Positions 20,890 to 30,323 of a stretch of 64,000 bases of DNA are shown here, in pieces (the first letter of the stretch is position 1; each line of letters starts with the position of its first letter). This stretch comes from Streptomyces sp. ISL-96 (GTDB lineage: Bacteria > Actinomycetota > Actinomycetes > Streptomycetales > Streptomycetaceae), in contig NZ_JAGGPA010000001.1 of assembly GCF_018614035.1 (NCBI RefSeq), positions 1 to 64,000 of the forward strand, in the 5' to 3' direction. The notes beneath the pieces are model-generated. The model did no database searches. It had not been told where the DNA came from and saw only the letters and a program-made list of their open reading frames with translations. A program made the translations under genes and the position numbers.

Positions 20890-22622
20890 ATGACAACCGA
20901 CACCACGAAGACCGCCGAGACGGCACCGGCCGACGCCAACTCCCGAGCCGGCCTCTTCCGTTGGATCACCGCCGCCGGTGGCCTCGCCACCGTCGCCAGC
21001 ACCTTCCTGTCCTGGACCTACACCGACGAGTTCCCCGGAGACCTCACCGTCTACGGATACCCCGGCGGCCTCCAGGTCCTCACCCTCGTCGCAGGTCTCC
21101 TCACCACCCTGTACGCCCTCGCCGCACTCGGCATCAAGGGCCTGCGCTGGCTGGCCCCCACCGGCACGACCAAAGCCCTGCAACTGCTCGCCCTCGGCGC
21201 CTTCGGCACCACCTGGTTCACGGTCATCGCCATCGCTGTCGAACTCGGCGGCGTGGTCAACCTCGAACCCGGTGGCTTCGTCGCAGCCGTAGCCTCCGCT
21301 ATCCCCGTCGCCGCGGCATTCCAGCTCCCGGACGACACCCGCAAGGCTCAGCGCCCCAAGGAACTCCCCTCCTGGGCCGAGATCCTGATCATCGTCGCCG
21401 CCTTCGGCATCGGCCTGTTCGTCGTCACCTACGGCATCGACACCGAGTACGCCGAACTCTTCACCGGCTACATGATCACCGCAGGCTTCGCCGTCGCCGC
21501 GCTCTTCAAAGCCGGCCTCATGGCACGCCTCAACGGGCTCACCACCAAGTACCGCTCCATCGCCGTCGCAGCCGCCTTCGTAGCCGCAGCGGCCTTCCCC
21601 TTCACCCAGAACACCGACCAGTTCACCCTCATCGCGGTCAACATCCTCATCTTCGCGACCGTCGCACTCGGGCTGAACATCGTCGTCGGCCTCGCAGGAC
21701 TCCTCGACCTCGGATACGTCGCCTTCCTCGGCGTCGGCGCGTACACGGCAGCCCTCGTATCGGGCACCACCGCCTCCGCCTTCGACGTCCAGTTCCCCTT
21801 CTGGGCATCCGTCCTCACCGGCGGCGCGGTGTCCCTGATCTTCGGCGTCGTCATCGGAGCCCCCACACTGCGGCTCCGCGGCGACTACCTCGCCATCGTC
21901 ACCCTCGGCTTCGGCGAGATCTTCCGCATCACCGTCGGCAACCTCGACGGCGTATCCGGACCGCAGGTCACCAACGGCCCCAACGGCGTACCGAACGTCC
22001 CCGACCTGAACTTCTTCGGATACGACTTCGGCGAATCCCACACCATCGCCGGCTTCGAACTCGGCTCGTACGCCAACTACTACCTGCTCATGCTGCTCGC
22101 GATGATCCTCGTGATCCTCATCTTCAGCCGCGCAGGCAGCTCCCGCATCGGCCGCGCCTGGGTCGCCATCCGCGAGGACGAGACCGCCGCCACCGCCATG
22201 GGCATCAACGGCTTCCGGGTCAAACTCATCGCCTTCGCGCTGGGCGCCACCCTCGCCGGCCTGGCCGGCACGGTCCAGGCACACGTCCAGAGCACCGTGG
22301 TCCCCGAGATGTACGTCTTCGCCGGGCCCGTACCGCCCAACTCCGCCTTCCTCCTCGCCGCCGTCATCCTCGGCGGCATGGGAACCATCAGCGGACCCCT
22401 CATCGGCGCCACACTCCTCTACATGATCCCCGCCAAGCTGCAGTTCCTCCAGGACTACCAGCTGCTGGGCTTCGGCATCGCGCTCATCCTGCTCATGCGC
22501 TTCCGCCCCGAAGGCCTCATCGCCAACCGGCGCGCCCAGCTCGAGTACCACGAGACCGACCAACTCGACGTACCGGACAAGGGCCTCACCGACTCCGGCG
22601 TCGGCATCACGAAGGCGGGGGC

Positions 22623-22626
<4 letters not shown>
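20890..22626 (+). CDS. livM: Branched-chain amino acid ABC transporter, permease LivM with N-terminal extension
   Basis: A 578-residue permease. The C-terminal 330 residues are a standard LivM: ATVALGLNIVVGLAGLLDLGYVAFLGVGAY, PTLRLRGDYLAIVTLGFGEI, AWVAIREDETAATAMGIN. About 220 residues with several extra hydrophobic segments precede it (GLATVASTFLSW, LQVLTLVAGLLTTLYALAALG, GAFGTTWFTVIAIAVELGG), making it far longer than the roughly 300-425 residues usual in proteobacteria. I believe this long form is normal for Streptomyces. ATG 20890 is chosen. GTG 20881, overlapping the livH stop, is in frame and possible. It overlaps livG by 4 bases. Confidence 0.93.
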
Positions 22627-23542
<916 letters not shown>

Positions 23543-23546
<4 letters not shown>

Positions 23547-24259
23547 CCGCACTCCTCGAGGTCGAAGACCTCAGGGTCGCCTACGGCAAGATCGAAGCCG
23601 TCAAGGGCATCTCCTTCAGCGTCGAAGCCGGCCAGGTCGTCACCCTCATCGGCACCAACGGTGCGGGCAAGACCACCACCCTGCGGACACTGTCCGGGCT
23701 GCTCAAGCCCTCCGGCGGCCGCATCACCTTCGACGGGAAACCGCTGAGCGGAGTCCCCGCCCACAAGATCGTGTCCCTGGGGCTCGCACACTCCCCCGAG
23801 GGCCGGCACATCTTCCCCCGCCTCTCCATCACCGAGAACCTCCAACTCGGAGCGTTCCTGCGGACGGACAAAGCGGGCATCGAGAAGGACATCCAGCGCG
23901 CCTACGACCTCTTCCCCATCCTGGGAGAACGCCGGAAGCAGGCCGCGGGCACCCTCTCGGGCGGTGAGCAGCAGATGCTGGCCATGGGCCGCGCCCTCAT
24001 GTCCCAGCCCAAGCTCCTGATGCTCGACGAGCCGTCGATGGGCCTCTCCCCGATCATGATGCAGAAGATCATGGAGACCATCGTCGAACTCAAGGCGCAG
24101 GGCACCACCATCCTGCTCGTCGAGCAGAACGCCCAGGCCGCGCTCTCGCTGGCCGACGAAGCCCACGTCATGGAAGTCGGCACCATCAAGCTCTCCGGCC
24201 CCGGCCGCGAGCTGCTCCACGACGAGTCCGTCCGCAAGACGTACCTCGGCGAGGACTGA
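23543..24259 (+). CDS. livF: Branched-chain amino acid ABC transporter, ATPase LivF
   Basis: A 238-residue ABC ATPase of the LivF group. Walker A is GTNGAGKT (residues 37-44), the Q-loop region is AHSPEGRHIFPRL, the signature is LSGGEQQMLAMGRAL, Walker B is LLMLDEPSMGLSP and the H-loop is LVEQNA. Length is standard. It starts at a GTG sharing GTGA with the livG stop, and is the last gene of the liv operon. A strong bidirectional hairpin follows. Confidence 0.96.
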
Positions 24260-24271
24260 GCCGTACCAACG

Positions 24272-24309
24272 GCAGGAGGCCCGTACCCCCTGGGGTACGG
24301 GCCTCCTGC
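24272..24309. terminator. Bidirectional terminator between livF and the ANTAR regulator
   Basis: A nearly uninterrupted 17-18 bp stem (24272-24289 with 24292-24309) with a minimal loop lies 12 bp after livF and 10 bp after the stop of the convergent regulator gene. Confidence 0.88.
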
Positions 24310-24319
24310 GTGTCCTCTC

Positions 24320-24976
24320 CTACTGCTCCTTCGCAGCCTTCTTCTCCTCGGCGTCCTCGATGACCGCCTCGGCGACCTGCTGCATGGACAGGCGACGGTC
24401 CATCGACGTCTTCTGAATCCACCGGAACGCGGCCGGCTCGGTCAGCCCGTACTGCGTCTGCAGCACCGACTTCGCCCGGTCCACCAGCTTCCGCGTCTCC
24501 AGCCGCTGCGTGAGGTCCGCGACCTCGTTCTCCAGCGCCTTCAGCTCCGTGAACCGCGACACCGCCATCTCGATGGCCGGTACGACGTCACTCTTGCTGA
24601 ACGGCTTCACGAGGTACGCCATCGCACCGGCGTCCCGCGCCCGCTCCACCAGATCGCGCTGCGAGAACGCGGTCAGCATGAGGACGGGGGCGATGGACTC
24701 CTCGGTGATCTTCTCGGCGGCGGAGATGCCGTCCAGCACGGGCATCTTCACGTCGAGGATCACGAGGTCGGGCCGGTGCTCACGGGCGAGCTCGATGGCC
24801 TGCTGCCCGTCACCGGCCTCGCCTACGACCGCGTAGCCCTCTTCTTCGAGCATCTCTTTGAGGTCGAGGCGGATGAGGGCTTCGTCCTCGGCGATGACGA
24901 CACGGGTCGTCAGCGGCGGGACGTGCGACTTGTTGTCGTCGTCGGCGGCGGGCTGGGGCGACTCGGGGCTGGTCAC
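24320..24976 (-). CDS. pdtaR: PdtaR-like response regulator with ANTAR output domain
   Basis: A 218-residue response regulator. After a short disordered N-terminus, the receiver domain (about residues 24-140) carries the acidic pair E30-D31, phospho-acceptor Asp75 in LVILDVKMPV, the Thr/Ser in MLTAFS, and the Lys in YLVKPFS. The C-terminal ANTAR domain (about 145-205; RKLVDRAKSVLQTQYGLTEPAAFRWIQ) binds dual-hexaloop RNA hairpins and acts as an antiterminator or translational regulator. It is the orthologue type of M. tuberculosis Rv1626, whose partner is the histidine kinase PdtaS. No kinase is encoded here. GTG 24976 has GAGGAG 4 nt upstream. Confidence 0.93.
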   Translation of the reverse strand: MTSPESPQPAADDDNKSHVPPLTTRVVIAEDEALIRLDLKEMLEEEGYAVVGEAGDGQQAIELAREHRPDLVILDVKMPVLDGISAAEKITEESIAPVLMLTAFSQRDLVERARDAGAMAYLVKPFSKSDVVPAIEMAVSRFTELKALENEVADLTQRLETRKLVDRAKSVLQTQYGLTEPAAFRWIQKTSMDRRLSMQQVAEAVIEDAEEKKAAKEQ

Positions 24977-25032
24977 GGGGCTCCTCGTTTCCGGGCAGTG
25001 CTGCTTCCTGAGCCTACCTAGCTCCTGTATGT

Positions 25033-25060
25033 TTGAGTCACGGCGGGTCTCCGCTAACCT
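25033..25060 (+). promoter_or_regulatory. Vegetative promoter of the tRNA gene
   Basis: TTGAGT (25033-25038) and TAACCT (25055-25060) are separated by 16 nt. The predicted start near 25067 lies 8 nt before the tRNA 5' end, supporting that the tRNA is transcribed. Confidence 0.6.
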
Positions 25061-25074
25061 TCCTTTTGAAGGAC

Positions 25075-25147
25075 GCCCCGGTAGTCCAGCGGTAGAGACA
25101 CGGTGCTCAAACCACCGACAGCGTCGGTTCGAATCCGACCCGGGGCA
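25075..25147 (+). tRNA. tRNA with Leu(CAA) anticodon but class I (short variable loop) body
   Basis: Cloverleaf read by eye. Acceptor stem GCCCCGG (25075-25081) pairs perfectly with CCGGGGC (25140-25146). The D-arm starts at 25084 with GG in the loop and one mismatch at the last pair. The anticodon stem CGGTG/CACCG (25101-25105 with 25113-25117) closes the loop CTCAAAC, giving anticodon CAA (25108-25110), which reads UUG. The variable region is only ACAGC (25118-25122). T-arm GTCGG/CCGAC closes TTCGAAT. Discriminator A147, the leucine identity base; CCA is not encoded. Bacterial tRNA-Leu normally has a long class II variable arm, which is absent here. It is not bldA (UAA). It is probably expressed, but its charging is unproven. 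Confidence 0.88.
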
Positions 25148-25256
25148 CTTGACCTTTCATTCCAAGGTTCACCAATGGTTGGCGATCTTCACTCGCCCTA
25201 GTGAACGCAGCATCGAATCGGTGCGGGACCGCGAAGATCCGACCACCCTCGCAACC

Positions 25257-26036
25257 ATGTACGACCTCAGTACGCGCAAGCACGCGCTGACACTCGTCGC
25301 CCAGGGCAGCAGCCTCAACTCCGTGAGCAAGCAAACCGGAATATCCCGGTCCGCCATCCGTGAGTGGCAGACCCGGATCGAACCGCGTCCGCGCATGGCC
25401 GGACATGCCGCATGCCCAAGGTGCTTGCCTGTCCCCAGAGTTCCCGCCGACACCGCCGCGTATGCCTACCTACTGGGCCTCTACCTCGGCGACGGCTGCA
25501 TCAGCCCACACCGCCGTAGCGGCTACCACCTGCGCATCGCGTGCACCGCCGCCTGGCCTGGGCTCATGGACCTTTGCCGGGCGGCCATCACGGCCGTCCT
25601 GCCCGAAGGTTCCATCTACGTCCTCCAGCGGCAGGGCTGTGTGGCGGTCACCAGTTACAGCCGCCATTGGCCGTGCCTCTTCCCCCAACACGGCCCGGGC
25701 AAGAAACATGCACGCACCATCGCGCTGGTGCCCTGGCAGGAGTTCGTCGTAGATGCTCACCCTTGGGCGTTCATTCGCGGGCTGATCCATTCGGACGGAT
25801 GCCGCATCACCAACTGGACCACCAAGATGGTCGGCGGTGAGCGCAAACGATACGAGTACCCGCGGTACTTCTTCAGTCAGAAGTCGGACGACATCCGCAA
25901 GCTCTTCTCCGACACCCTGACCAAGGTCGGCGTGGAGTGGACCACGCTCGCCCGCGGCAGCGACCCGTTCAACATCTCGATCGCCCGCAAAGCATCCGTC
26001 GCGTTGATGGACGCGCACGTCGGGCCGAAGCACTGA
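25257..26036 (+). CDS. HTH plus LAGLIDADG-like protein next to the tRNA
   Basis: A 259-residue protein. Residues about 8-40 look like a resolvase/transposase-type helix-turn-helix (ALTLVAQGSSLNSVSKQTGISRSAIREWQ). A C-x2-C pair follows (53-56). Then come two LAGLIDADG-like motifs, LLGLYLGDG (72-80) and FIRGLIHSDG (171-180), spaced as in single-chain LAGLIDADG endonucleases. The acidic catalytic residues D79 and D180 are present. It is not inside an intein or intron. As I recall, relatives occur in many actinobacteria and are annotated as regulators. ATG 25257 was chosen by similarity; an in-frame GTG lies at 25221, and neither has a clear ribosome binding site. It begins 109 nt after the tRNA and may be co-transcribed. 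Nuclease activity is an inference. Confidence 0.7.
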   Translation: MYDLSTRKHALTLVAQGSSLNSVSKQTGISRSAIREWQTRIEPRPRMAGHAACPRCLPVPRVPADTAAYAYLLGLYLGDGCISPHRRSGYHLRIACTAAWPGLMDLCRAAITAVLPEGSIYVLQRQGCVAVTSYSRHWPCLFPQHGPGKKHARTIALVPWQEFVVDAHPWAFIRGLIHSDGCRITNWTTKMVGGERKRYEYPRYFFSQKSDDIRKLFSDTLTKVGVEWTTLARGSDPFNISIARKASVALMDAHVGPKH

Positions 26037-26049
26037 CACCGTACGGGTA

Positions 26050-26073
26050 GGGCCCCCTGGGGTGTGGGGGCCC
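26050..26073. terminator. Hairpin between LAGLIDADG gene and pyk
   Basis: An 8-bp GGGCCCCC/GGGGGCCC stem (26050-26057 with 26066-26073) with an 8-nt loop sits between two convergent genes and could serve both. Confidence 0.6.
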
Positions 26074-26092
26074 GTTGTCCTTGCCGGCAGGG

Positions 26093-27529
26093 TTACTTGG
26101 CGGCCAGGTCGTCCTCGCCGATGTGGTGGACGCGGAGGAGGTTGGTGGAGCCCGAGATGCCGGGCGGGGAGCCGGCGGTGATGATCACGACGTCGCCCTT
26201 CTTGCAGCGGCCGATGCGCAGAAGGTGCTCGTCGACCTGGGCGACCATCGCGTCGGTGGAGTCGACGTGGGGGCCGAGGAAGGTTTCGACGCCCCAGGTG
26301 AGGTTCAGCTGGGAGCGGGTCGCCGGGTCGGGGGTGAAGGCGAGCAGTGGGATGGGTGAGCGGTAGCGGGAGAGGCGTTTGACGGTGTCGCCGGACTGGG
26401 TGAAGGCGACGAGGAATTTCGCGCCGAGGAAGTCGCCGATGTCGGCGGCGGCTCGGGCGACGGCTCCGCCCTGGGTGCGGGGCTTGTTGCGTTCGGTGAG
26501 GGGCGGGAGGCCCTTGGCGAGGAGGTCTTCCTCTGCCGCTTCGACGATGCGGCCCATGGTCTTGACCGTCTCGATGGGGTATTTGCCTACGCTGGTTTCG
26601 CCGGAGAGCATCACCGCGTCGGTGCCGTCGATGACGGCGTTGGCGACGTCGGAGGCTTCGGCGCGGGTGGGGCGGGAGTTTTCGATCATCGAGTCGAGCA
26701 TTTGGGTGGCGACGATGACCGGCTTGGCGTTTCGCTTGGCGAGTTTGATGGCGCGCTTTTGAACGATCGGGACTTGTTCGAGGGGCATTTCGACGCCGAG
26801 GTCGCCGCGGGCGACCATGATGCCGTCGAACGCGGCGACGATGTCGTCGATGTTTTCGACGGCCTGCGGCTTTTCGATCTTTGCGATGACGGGAAGGTGG
26901 CGGCCTTCTTCCTTCATGATGCGGTGGACGTCTTGGATGTCGTGTCCGCTGCGTACGAAGGAGAGGGCGATGATGTCGGCTCCGGTGCGCAGGGCCCAGC
27001 GGAGGTCTTCGATGTCTTTTTCGGAGAGTGCGGGTACGGAGACGGCGACGCCGGGGAGGTTGAGGCCCTTGTGGTCGGAGACCATGCCTCCTTCGATGAC
27101 GAGGGTCTGGACGCGGGGTCCGTCGATGCCGGTGACTTCCAGGGTGACTTTGCCGTCGTCGACGAGGATGCGTTCGCCTGTGGTGACGTCGGTGGCGAGG
27201 CCTTCGTAGGTGGTGCCGCAGGTGTTGCGGTCGCCTTCGACGGGTTCGACGGTGATGGTGAAGTCGTCGCCTCGTTCAAGGAGTACGGGTCCTTCGCGGA
27301 AGCGTCCCAGGCGGATCTTCGGGCCTTGAAGGTCGGCCAGTACGCCGACGCTGCGGCCGGTTTCGTCGGAGGCTTTGCGTACGCGCTGGTAGCGCTCCTC
27401 GTGTTCGGCGTACGTGCCGTGGCTGAGGTTGAAGCGGGCGATGTCCATTCCGGCTTCGACCAGTGCCTTGATCTGGTCGTATGTGTCGGTGGCGGGGCCT
27501 AGGGTACAAACGATTTTTGCTCGGCGCAT
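26093..27529 (-). CDS. pyk: Pyruvate kinase
   Basis: Pyruvate kinase (478 residues), converting phosphoenolpyruvate and ADP to pyruvate and ATP in glycolysis. The N-terminus MRRAKIVCTLGPAT, the barrel with NLSHGTYAEHEER, the B domain (about residues 70-170), the signature VIAKIEKPQAVENI with the catalytic Lys, MVARGDLGVEMP, and the C-terminal allosteric domain are all in order and full length. ATG 27529 has no strong ribosome binding site. It is convergent with the LAGLIDADG gene. The 120-bp region upstream (27530-27649) separates it from the SIMPL gene on the same strand and is locally AT-richer. Confidence 0.98.
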   Translation of the reverse strand: MRRAKIVCTLGPATDTYDQIKALVEAGMDIARFNLSHGTYAEHEERYQRVRKASDETGRSVGVLADLQGPKIRLGRFREGPVLLERGDDFTITVEPVEGDRNTCGTTYEGLATDVTTGERILVDDGKVTLEVTGIDGPRVQTLVIEGGMVSDHKGLNLPGVAVSVPALSEKDIEDLRWALRTGADIIALSFVRSGHDIQDVHRIMKEEGRHLPVIAKIEKPQAVENIDDIVAAFDGIMVARGDLGVEMPLEQVPIVQKRAIKLAKRNAKPVIVATQMLDSMIENSRPTRAEASDVANAVIDGTDAVMLSGETSVGKYPIETVKTMGRIVEAAEEDLLAKGLPPLTERNKPRTQGGAVARAAADIGDFLGAKFLVAFTQSGDTVKRLSRYRSPIPLLAFTPDPATRSQLNLTWGVETFLGPHVDSTDAMVAQVDEHLLRIGRCKKGDVVIITAGSPPGISGSTNLLRVHHIGEDDLAAK

Positions 27530-27649
27530 ACATCGAGCCTAGGCCTTACCAGCCAGTAGGAAATTGGCTCCGCATGACTGTCCAACAACCTTTGCATGAA
27601 GGGTTATTGACAAGTGTTGAATTGTGCGCGGGGGTGCTCTGATGAGCAG

Positions 27650-28363
27650 TCAGAGTTGGGGTGGGGTCATGATGAAGCGGGCGTTGACCAGGGCGTGGAT
27701 TGCCTGGCGTTGGGGTTCGAGGTCGAGGGCGGGGGCGTCTTCCGCCATTTCGGCTGTCGCGGCCCGGCTGCGGCCGGCGAAGCCGCCTGCGAAGCCGACG
27801 CGTACGGGGTGGGCGTCTTCGGCTCCGGGGTCGGCCAGTTCGACGAGGGCCGCGAGGTCGGCGCCGAGGGCCTGGGCGTATTCGCGGGCGCGTTTGACGG
27901 CTTCCCGTACGGCTTGGCGGCGCACTTCGCCGTAGGCGGGTGAGTCGGGGCGCATGGCCCACCAGGGGCCGTCGACCTGGGTGAGTTCTAGGTCGGCCAG
28001 GCGGGTGGTGAGTTCGCCGAGTGCGGTGAAGTCGGTGAGTACGGCGGTGATGTGGACGCGTCCGTGGTAGGCGCGGATACGGTCGCTCCGGCCGTGGCGG
28101 GTGAGTTCGGGGCTGATGGAGAAGGCGCCGGTTTCCAGCTTTTCGACGGCGTCGCCGTAGGTCTTGACGAGGTCGAGGGCGAGGGCGTTGCGCCGGGTGA
28201 GGTCTTCGAGTGCGGTGCGGCGGTCCGTACCGCGGGCGCTGACGGTGATGCCGATGTGTGCGATTTCGGGGTCGAATTCGAGGCGTGCTTCGCCCTGGAC
28301 GGCGAGGCGGGGGGCTTCGGGCGTGCCGTACGGGGCGGCTGCGGGGTTCGGTTGGTCAGTCAC
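27650..28363 (-). CDS. SIMPL (DUF541) domain protein
   Basis: A 237-residue protein of the SIMPL/DUF541 family. The domain spans about residues 18-225 (LAVQGEARLEFDPEIAHIGITVSARG to ARFIMTPPQL). Unlike many proteobacterial relatives it has no signal peptide, so it should be cytoplasmic. Function is unknown. The GTG at 28363 is the only start that keeps the family N-terminus short; GGAGAG lies very close upstream. The stop is 120 bp upstream of pyk on the same strand. Confidence 0.8.
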   Translation of the reverse strand: MTDQPNPAAAPYGTPEAPRLAVQGEARLEFDPEIAHIGITVSARGTDRRTALEDLTRRNALALDLVKTYGDAVEKLETGAFSISPELTRHGRSDRIRAYHGRVHITAVLTDFTALGELTTRLADLELTQVDGPWWAMRPDSPAYGEVRRQAVREAVKRAREYAQALGADLAALVELADPGAEDAHPVRVGFAGGFAGRSRAATAEMAEDAPALDLEPQRQAIHALVNARFIMTPPQL

Positions 28364-28501
28364 GCTCTCCACTGTCGCACCCGGGTGTGACAACGAGCAG
28401 TCATCAGATCGAAACCCGCCCGGGGTGTTGCCCGATGTGGCTCCTGGGCCAGAATCTACGCGCGTCGCGTTGCGCGTTGGATCAAGCCGAGGAGACAAGA
28501 A

Positions 28502-30310
28502 ATGCCGCTGAACCGTAGGACGTTCCTGGGCCGTTCGGCCGCCGCAGGGGCCGGGGTGGCGATGGCCGGCGGGGCCGTCGCCGCGCCGGCCGAAGCGCAG
28601 ACCCACAGCCACGGCTCAGGGCGTCCCTCGAAGCGGTACTCCTTCACCGTCATGGGCACCACCGACCTGCACGGCAACGTCTTCAACTGGGACTACTTCA
28701 CGGACAGGGAGTTCGACGACAAGGCGCACAACGATGTGGGCCTGGCGAAGATCTCCACCCTGGTGAACCAGATCCGCGAGGAGAAGGGCCGCCGTAACAC
28801 GCTGCTCATCGACGCGGGCGACACCATCCAGGGAACGCAGCTGTCGTACTACTACGCCAAGGTCGACCCGATCACCGCGAAGCACGGCCCTGTGCACCCC
28901 ATGGCGCAGTCGATGAACGCCATCGGGTACGACGCGGCCGCTCTCGGGAACCACGAGTTCAATTACGGCATACCGGTGCTGCGCAAGTTTGAGGAGCAGT
29001 GCGACTTTCCGCTCCTCGGTGCGAACGCCCTGGACGCGAAGACGCTGCGTCCGGCGTTCCCTCCGTACTTCATGAAGAGCCTGCGTACGCCGTACGGCCG
29101 TGATGTGCGGGTGGCGGTGCTCGGTCTGACGAACCCGGGTATCGCGATCTGGGACAAGCAGAACGTGCAGGGGAAGATGACGTTCCCGGGTCTGGAGGAG
29201 CAGGCGGCGAAGTGGGTGCCGAAGCTGCGTTCCATGGGTGCGGATGTTGTCATCGTTTCGGCGCACTCGGGTTCGAGCGGTACGTCGTCGTACGGTGATC
29301 AGCTTCCGTACGTCGAGAACGCGGCGGGTCTGGTGGCCGAGCAGGTTCCCGGGATCGACGCGATCCTCGTCGGGCACGCGCACACGGAGATCGCCGAGTA
29401 CTTCGTCGAGAACAAGGAGACGGGGAAGAGGGTCGTCCTGTCGGAGCCGCTCAAGTGGGGTCAGCGGCTGACCCTGTTCGACTTCGATCTGGTGTGGTCG
29501 AAGGGCCGCTGGGTGGTGGAGAAGGTCGGGGCGAAGGTTCTGAACTCCAATACTGTCGCCGAGGACCCGGAGATCACGAAGCTGCTCGGTGACGAGCACG
29601 AGAAGGTCGTGGCGTATGTCAATCAGGTCATCGGTACGTCGACGGCCGCGATGACGACGGCGCAGGCGCCGTGGAAGGACGAGCCGCTGATCGACCTGAT
29701 CAATCACGTACAGGTGGAGACGGTGAAGGCGGCGCTGGCGGGCGGGGCGTATGCGGCGGTGCCGGTGCTTTCGCAGGCGTCGTGTTTCTCGCGGACGGCG
29801 AAGGTGCCCGCGGGCGAGGTGACGATCAAGGACGCGGCGGGTCTTTACCCCTTCGAGAACACTCTGGAAGCGCGGCTGCTGACTGGTGCGCAGCTGAAGG
29901 AGTACTTGGAGTTTTCGGCGCGGTACTACGTGCAGACGGCGGCGGGGGCTCCGGTGGACACGTCGAAGCTGACGAATGCGGGGAGCATTCCCGACTACAA
30001 CTACGACGTGGTGTCGGGTGTGACGTACGAGATCGACATCGCGAAGCCGGCCGGTTCGCGGATCGTGAACCTCGCTTTCGAGGGCAAGCCGGTCGACGGG
30101 GCGGCGGAGTTCGTGCTGGCGGTGAACAACTACCGGGCGAGTGGTGGTGGGGCGTTTCCGCATATCGCGGGGGCGAAGCAGTTGTGGGCAAATTCGGAGG
30201 AGATCCGGAACACGATCATTACGTGGGTGCAGGCGAAGGGCACGCTGGATCCTGCGGAGTTCGCGGCGGTGGGCTGGAAGCTGACGCGGGACGGCGTGCC
30301 GGTGTTCTAG
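28502..30310 (+). CDS. Tat-exported 5'-nucleotidase / metallophosphatase
   Basis: A 602-residue bifunctional 5'-nucleotidase/2',3'-cyclic phosphodiesterase type enzyme. Twin-arginine signal: NRRTFLG (residues 4-10) followed by a hydrophobic Ala/Gly stretch ending near AEA-Q. The metallophosphatase domain has TTDLHGN, DAGDTIQG, GNHEFNYG and VGHAHTEI metal-ligand motifs (about 50-340). The C-terminal nucleotide-binding domain (about 370-600) contains FPHIAGAKQLW. It would recover phosphate and nucleosides from extracellular nucleotides. ATG 28502 has GAGGAGA 5 nt upstream. It is convergent with the lysine hydroxylase gene, with a 13-bp gap and no obvious terminator. Confidence 0.93.
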   Translation: MPLNRRTFLGRSAAAGAGVAMAGGAVAAPAEAQTHSHGSGRPSKRYSFTVMGTTDLHGNVFNWDYFTDREFDDKAHNDVGLAKISTLVNQIREEKGRRNTLLIDAGDTIQGTQLSYYYAKVDPITAKHGPVHPMAQSMNAIGYDAAALGNHEFNYGIPVLRKFEEQCDFPLLGANALDAKTLRPAFPPYFMKSLRTPYGRDVRVAVLGLTNPGIAIWDKQNVQGKMTFPGLEEQAAKWVPKLRSMGADVVIVSAHSGSSGTSSYGDQLPYVENAAGLVAEQVPGIDAILVGHAHTEIAEYFVENKETGKRVVLSEPLKWGQRLTLFDFDLVWSKGRWVVEKVGAKVLNSNTVAEDPEITKLLGDEHEKVVAYVNQVIGTSTAAMTTAQAPWKDEPLIDLINHVQVETVKAALAGGAYAAVPVLSQASCFSRTAKVPAGEVTIKDAAGLYPFENTLEARLLTGAQLKEYLEFSARYYVQTAAGAPVDTSKLTNAGSIPDYNYDVVSGVTYEIDIAKPAGSRIVNLAFEGKPVDGAAEFVLAVNNYRASGGGAFPHIAGAKQLWANSEEIRNTIITWVQAKGTLDPAEFAAVGWKLTRDGVPVF

Positions 30311-30323
30311 GCGGGGGGCGCAG

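Noticed and set aside
25075..26036. Integrated mobile element at the tRNA gene
   Set aside because: There is no integrase, excisionase or replication gene, and no repeat of the tRNA 3' end was noticed downstream.
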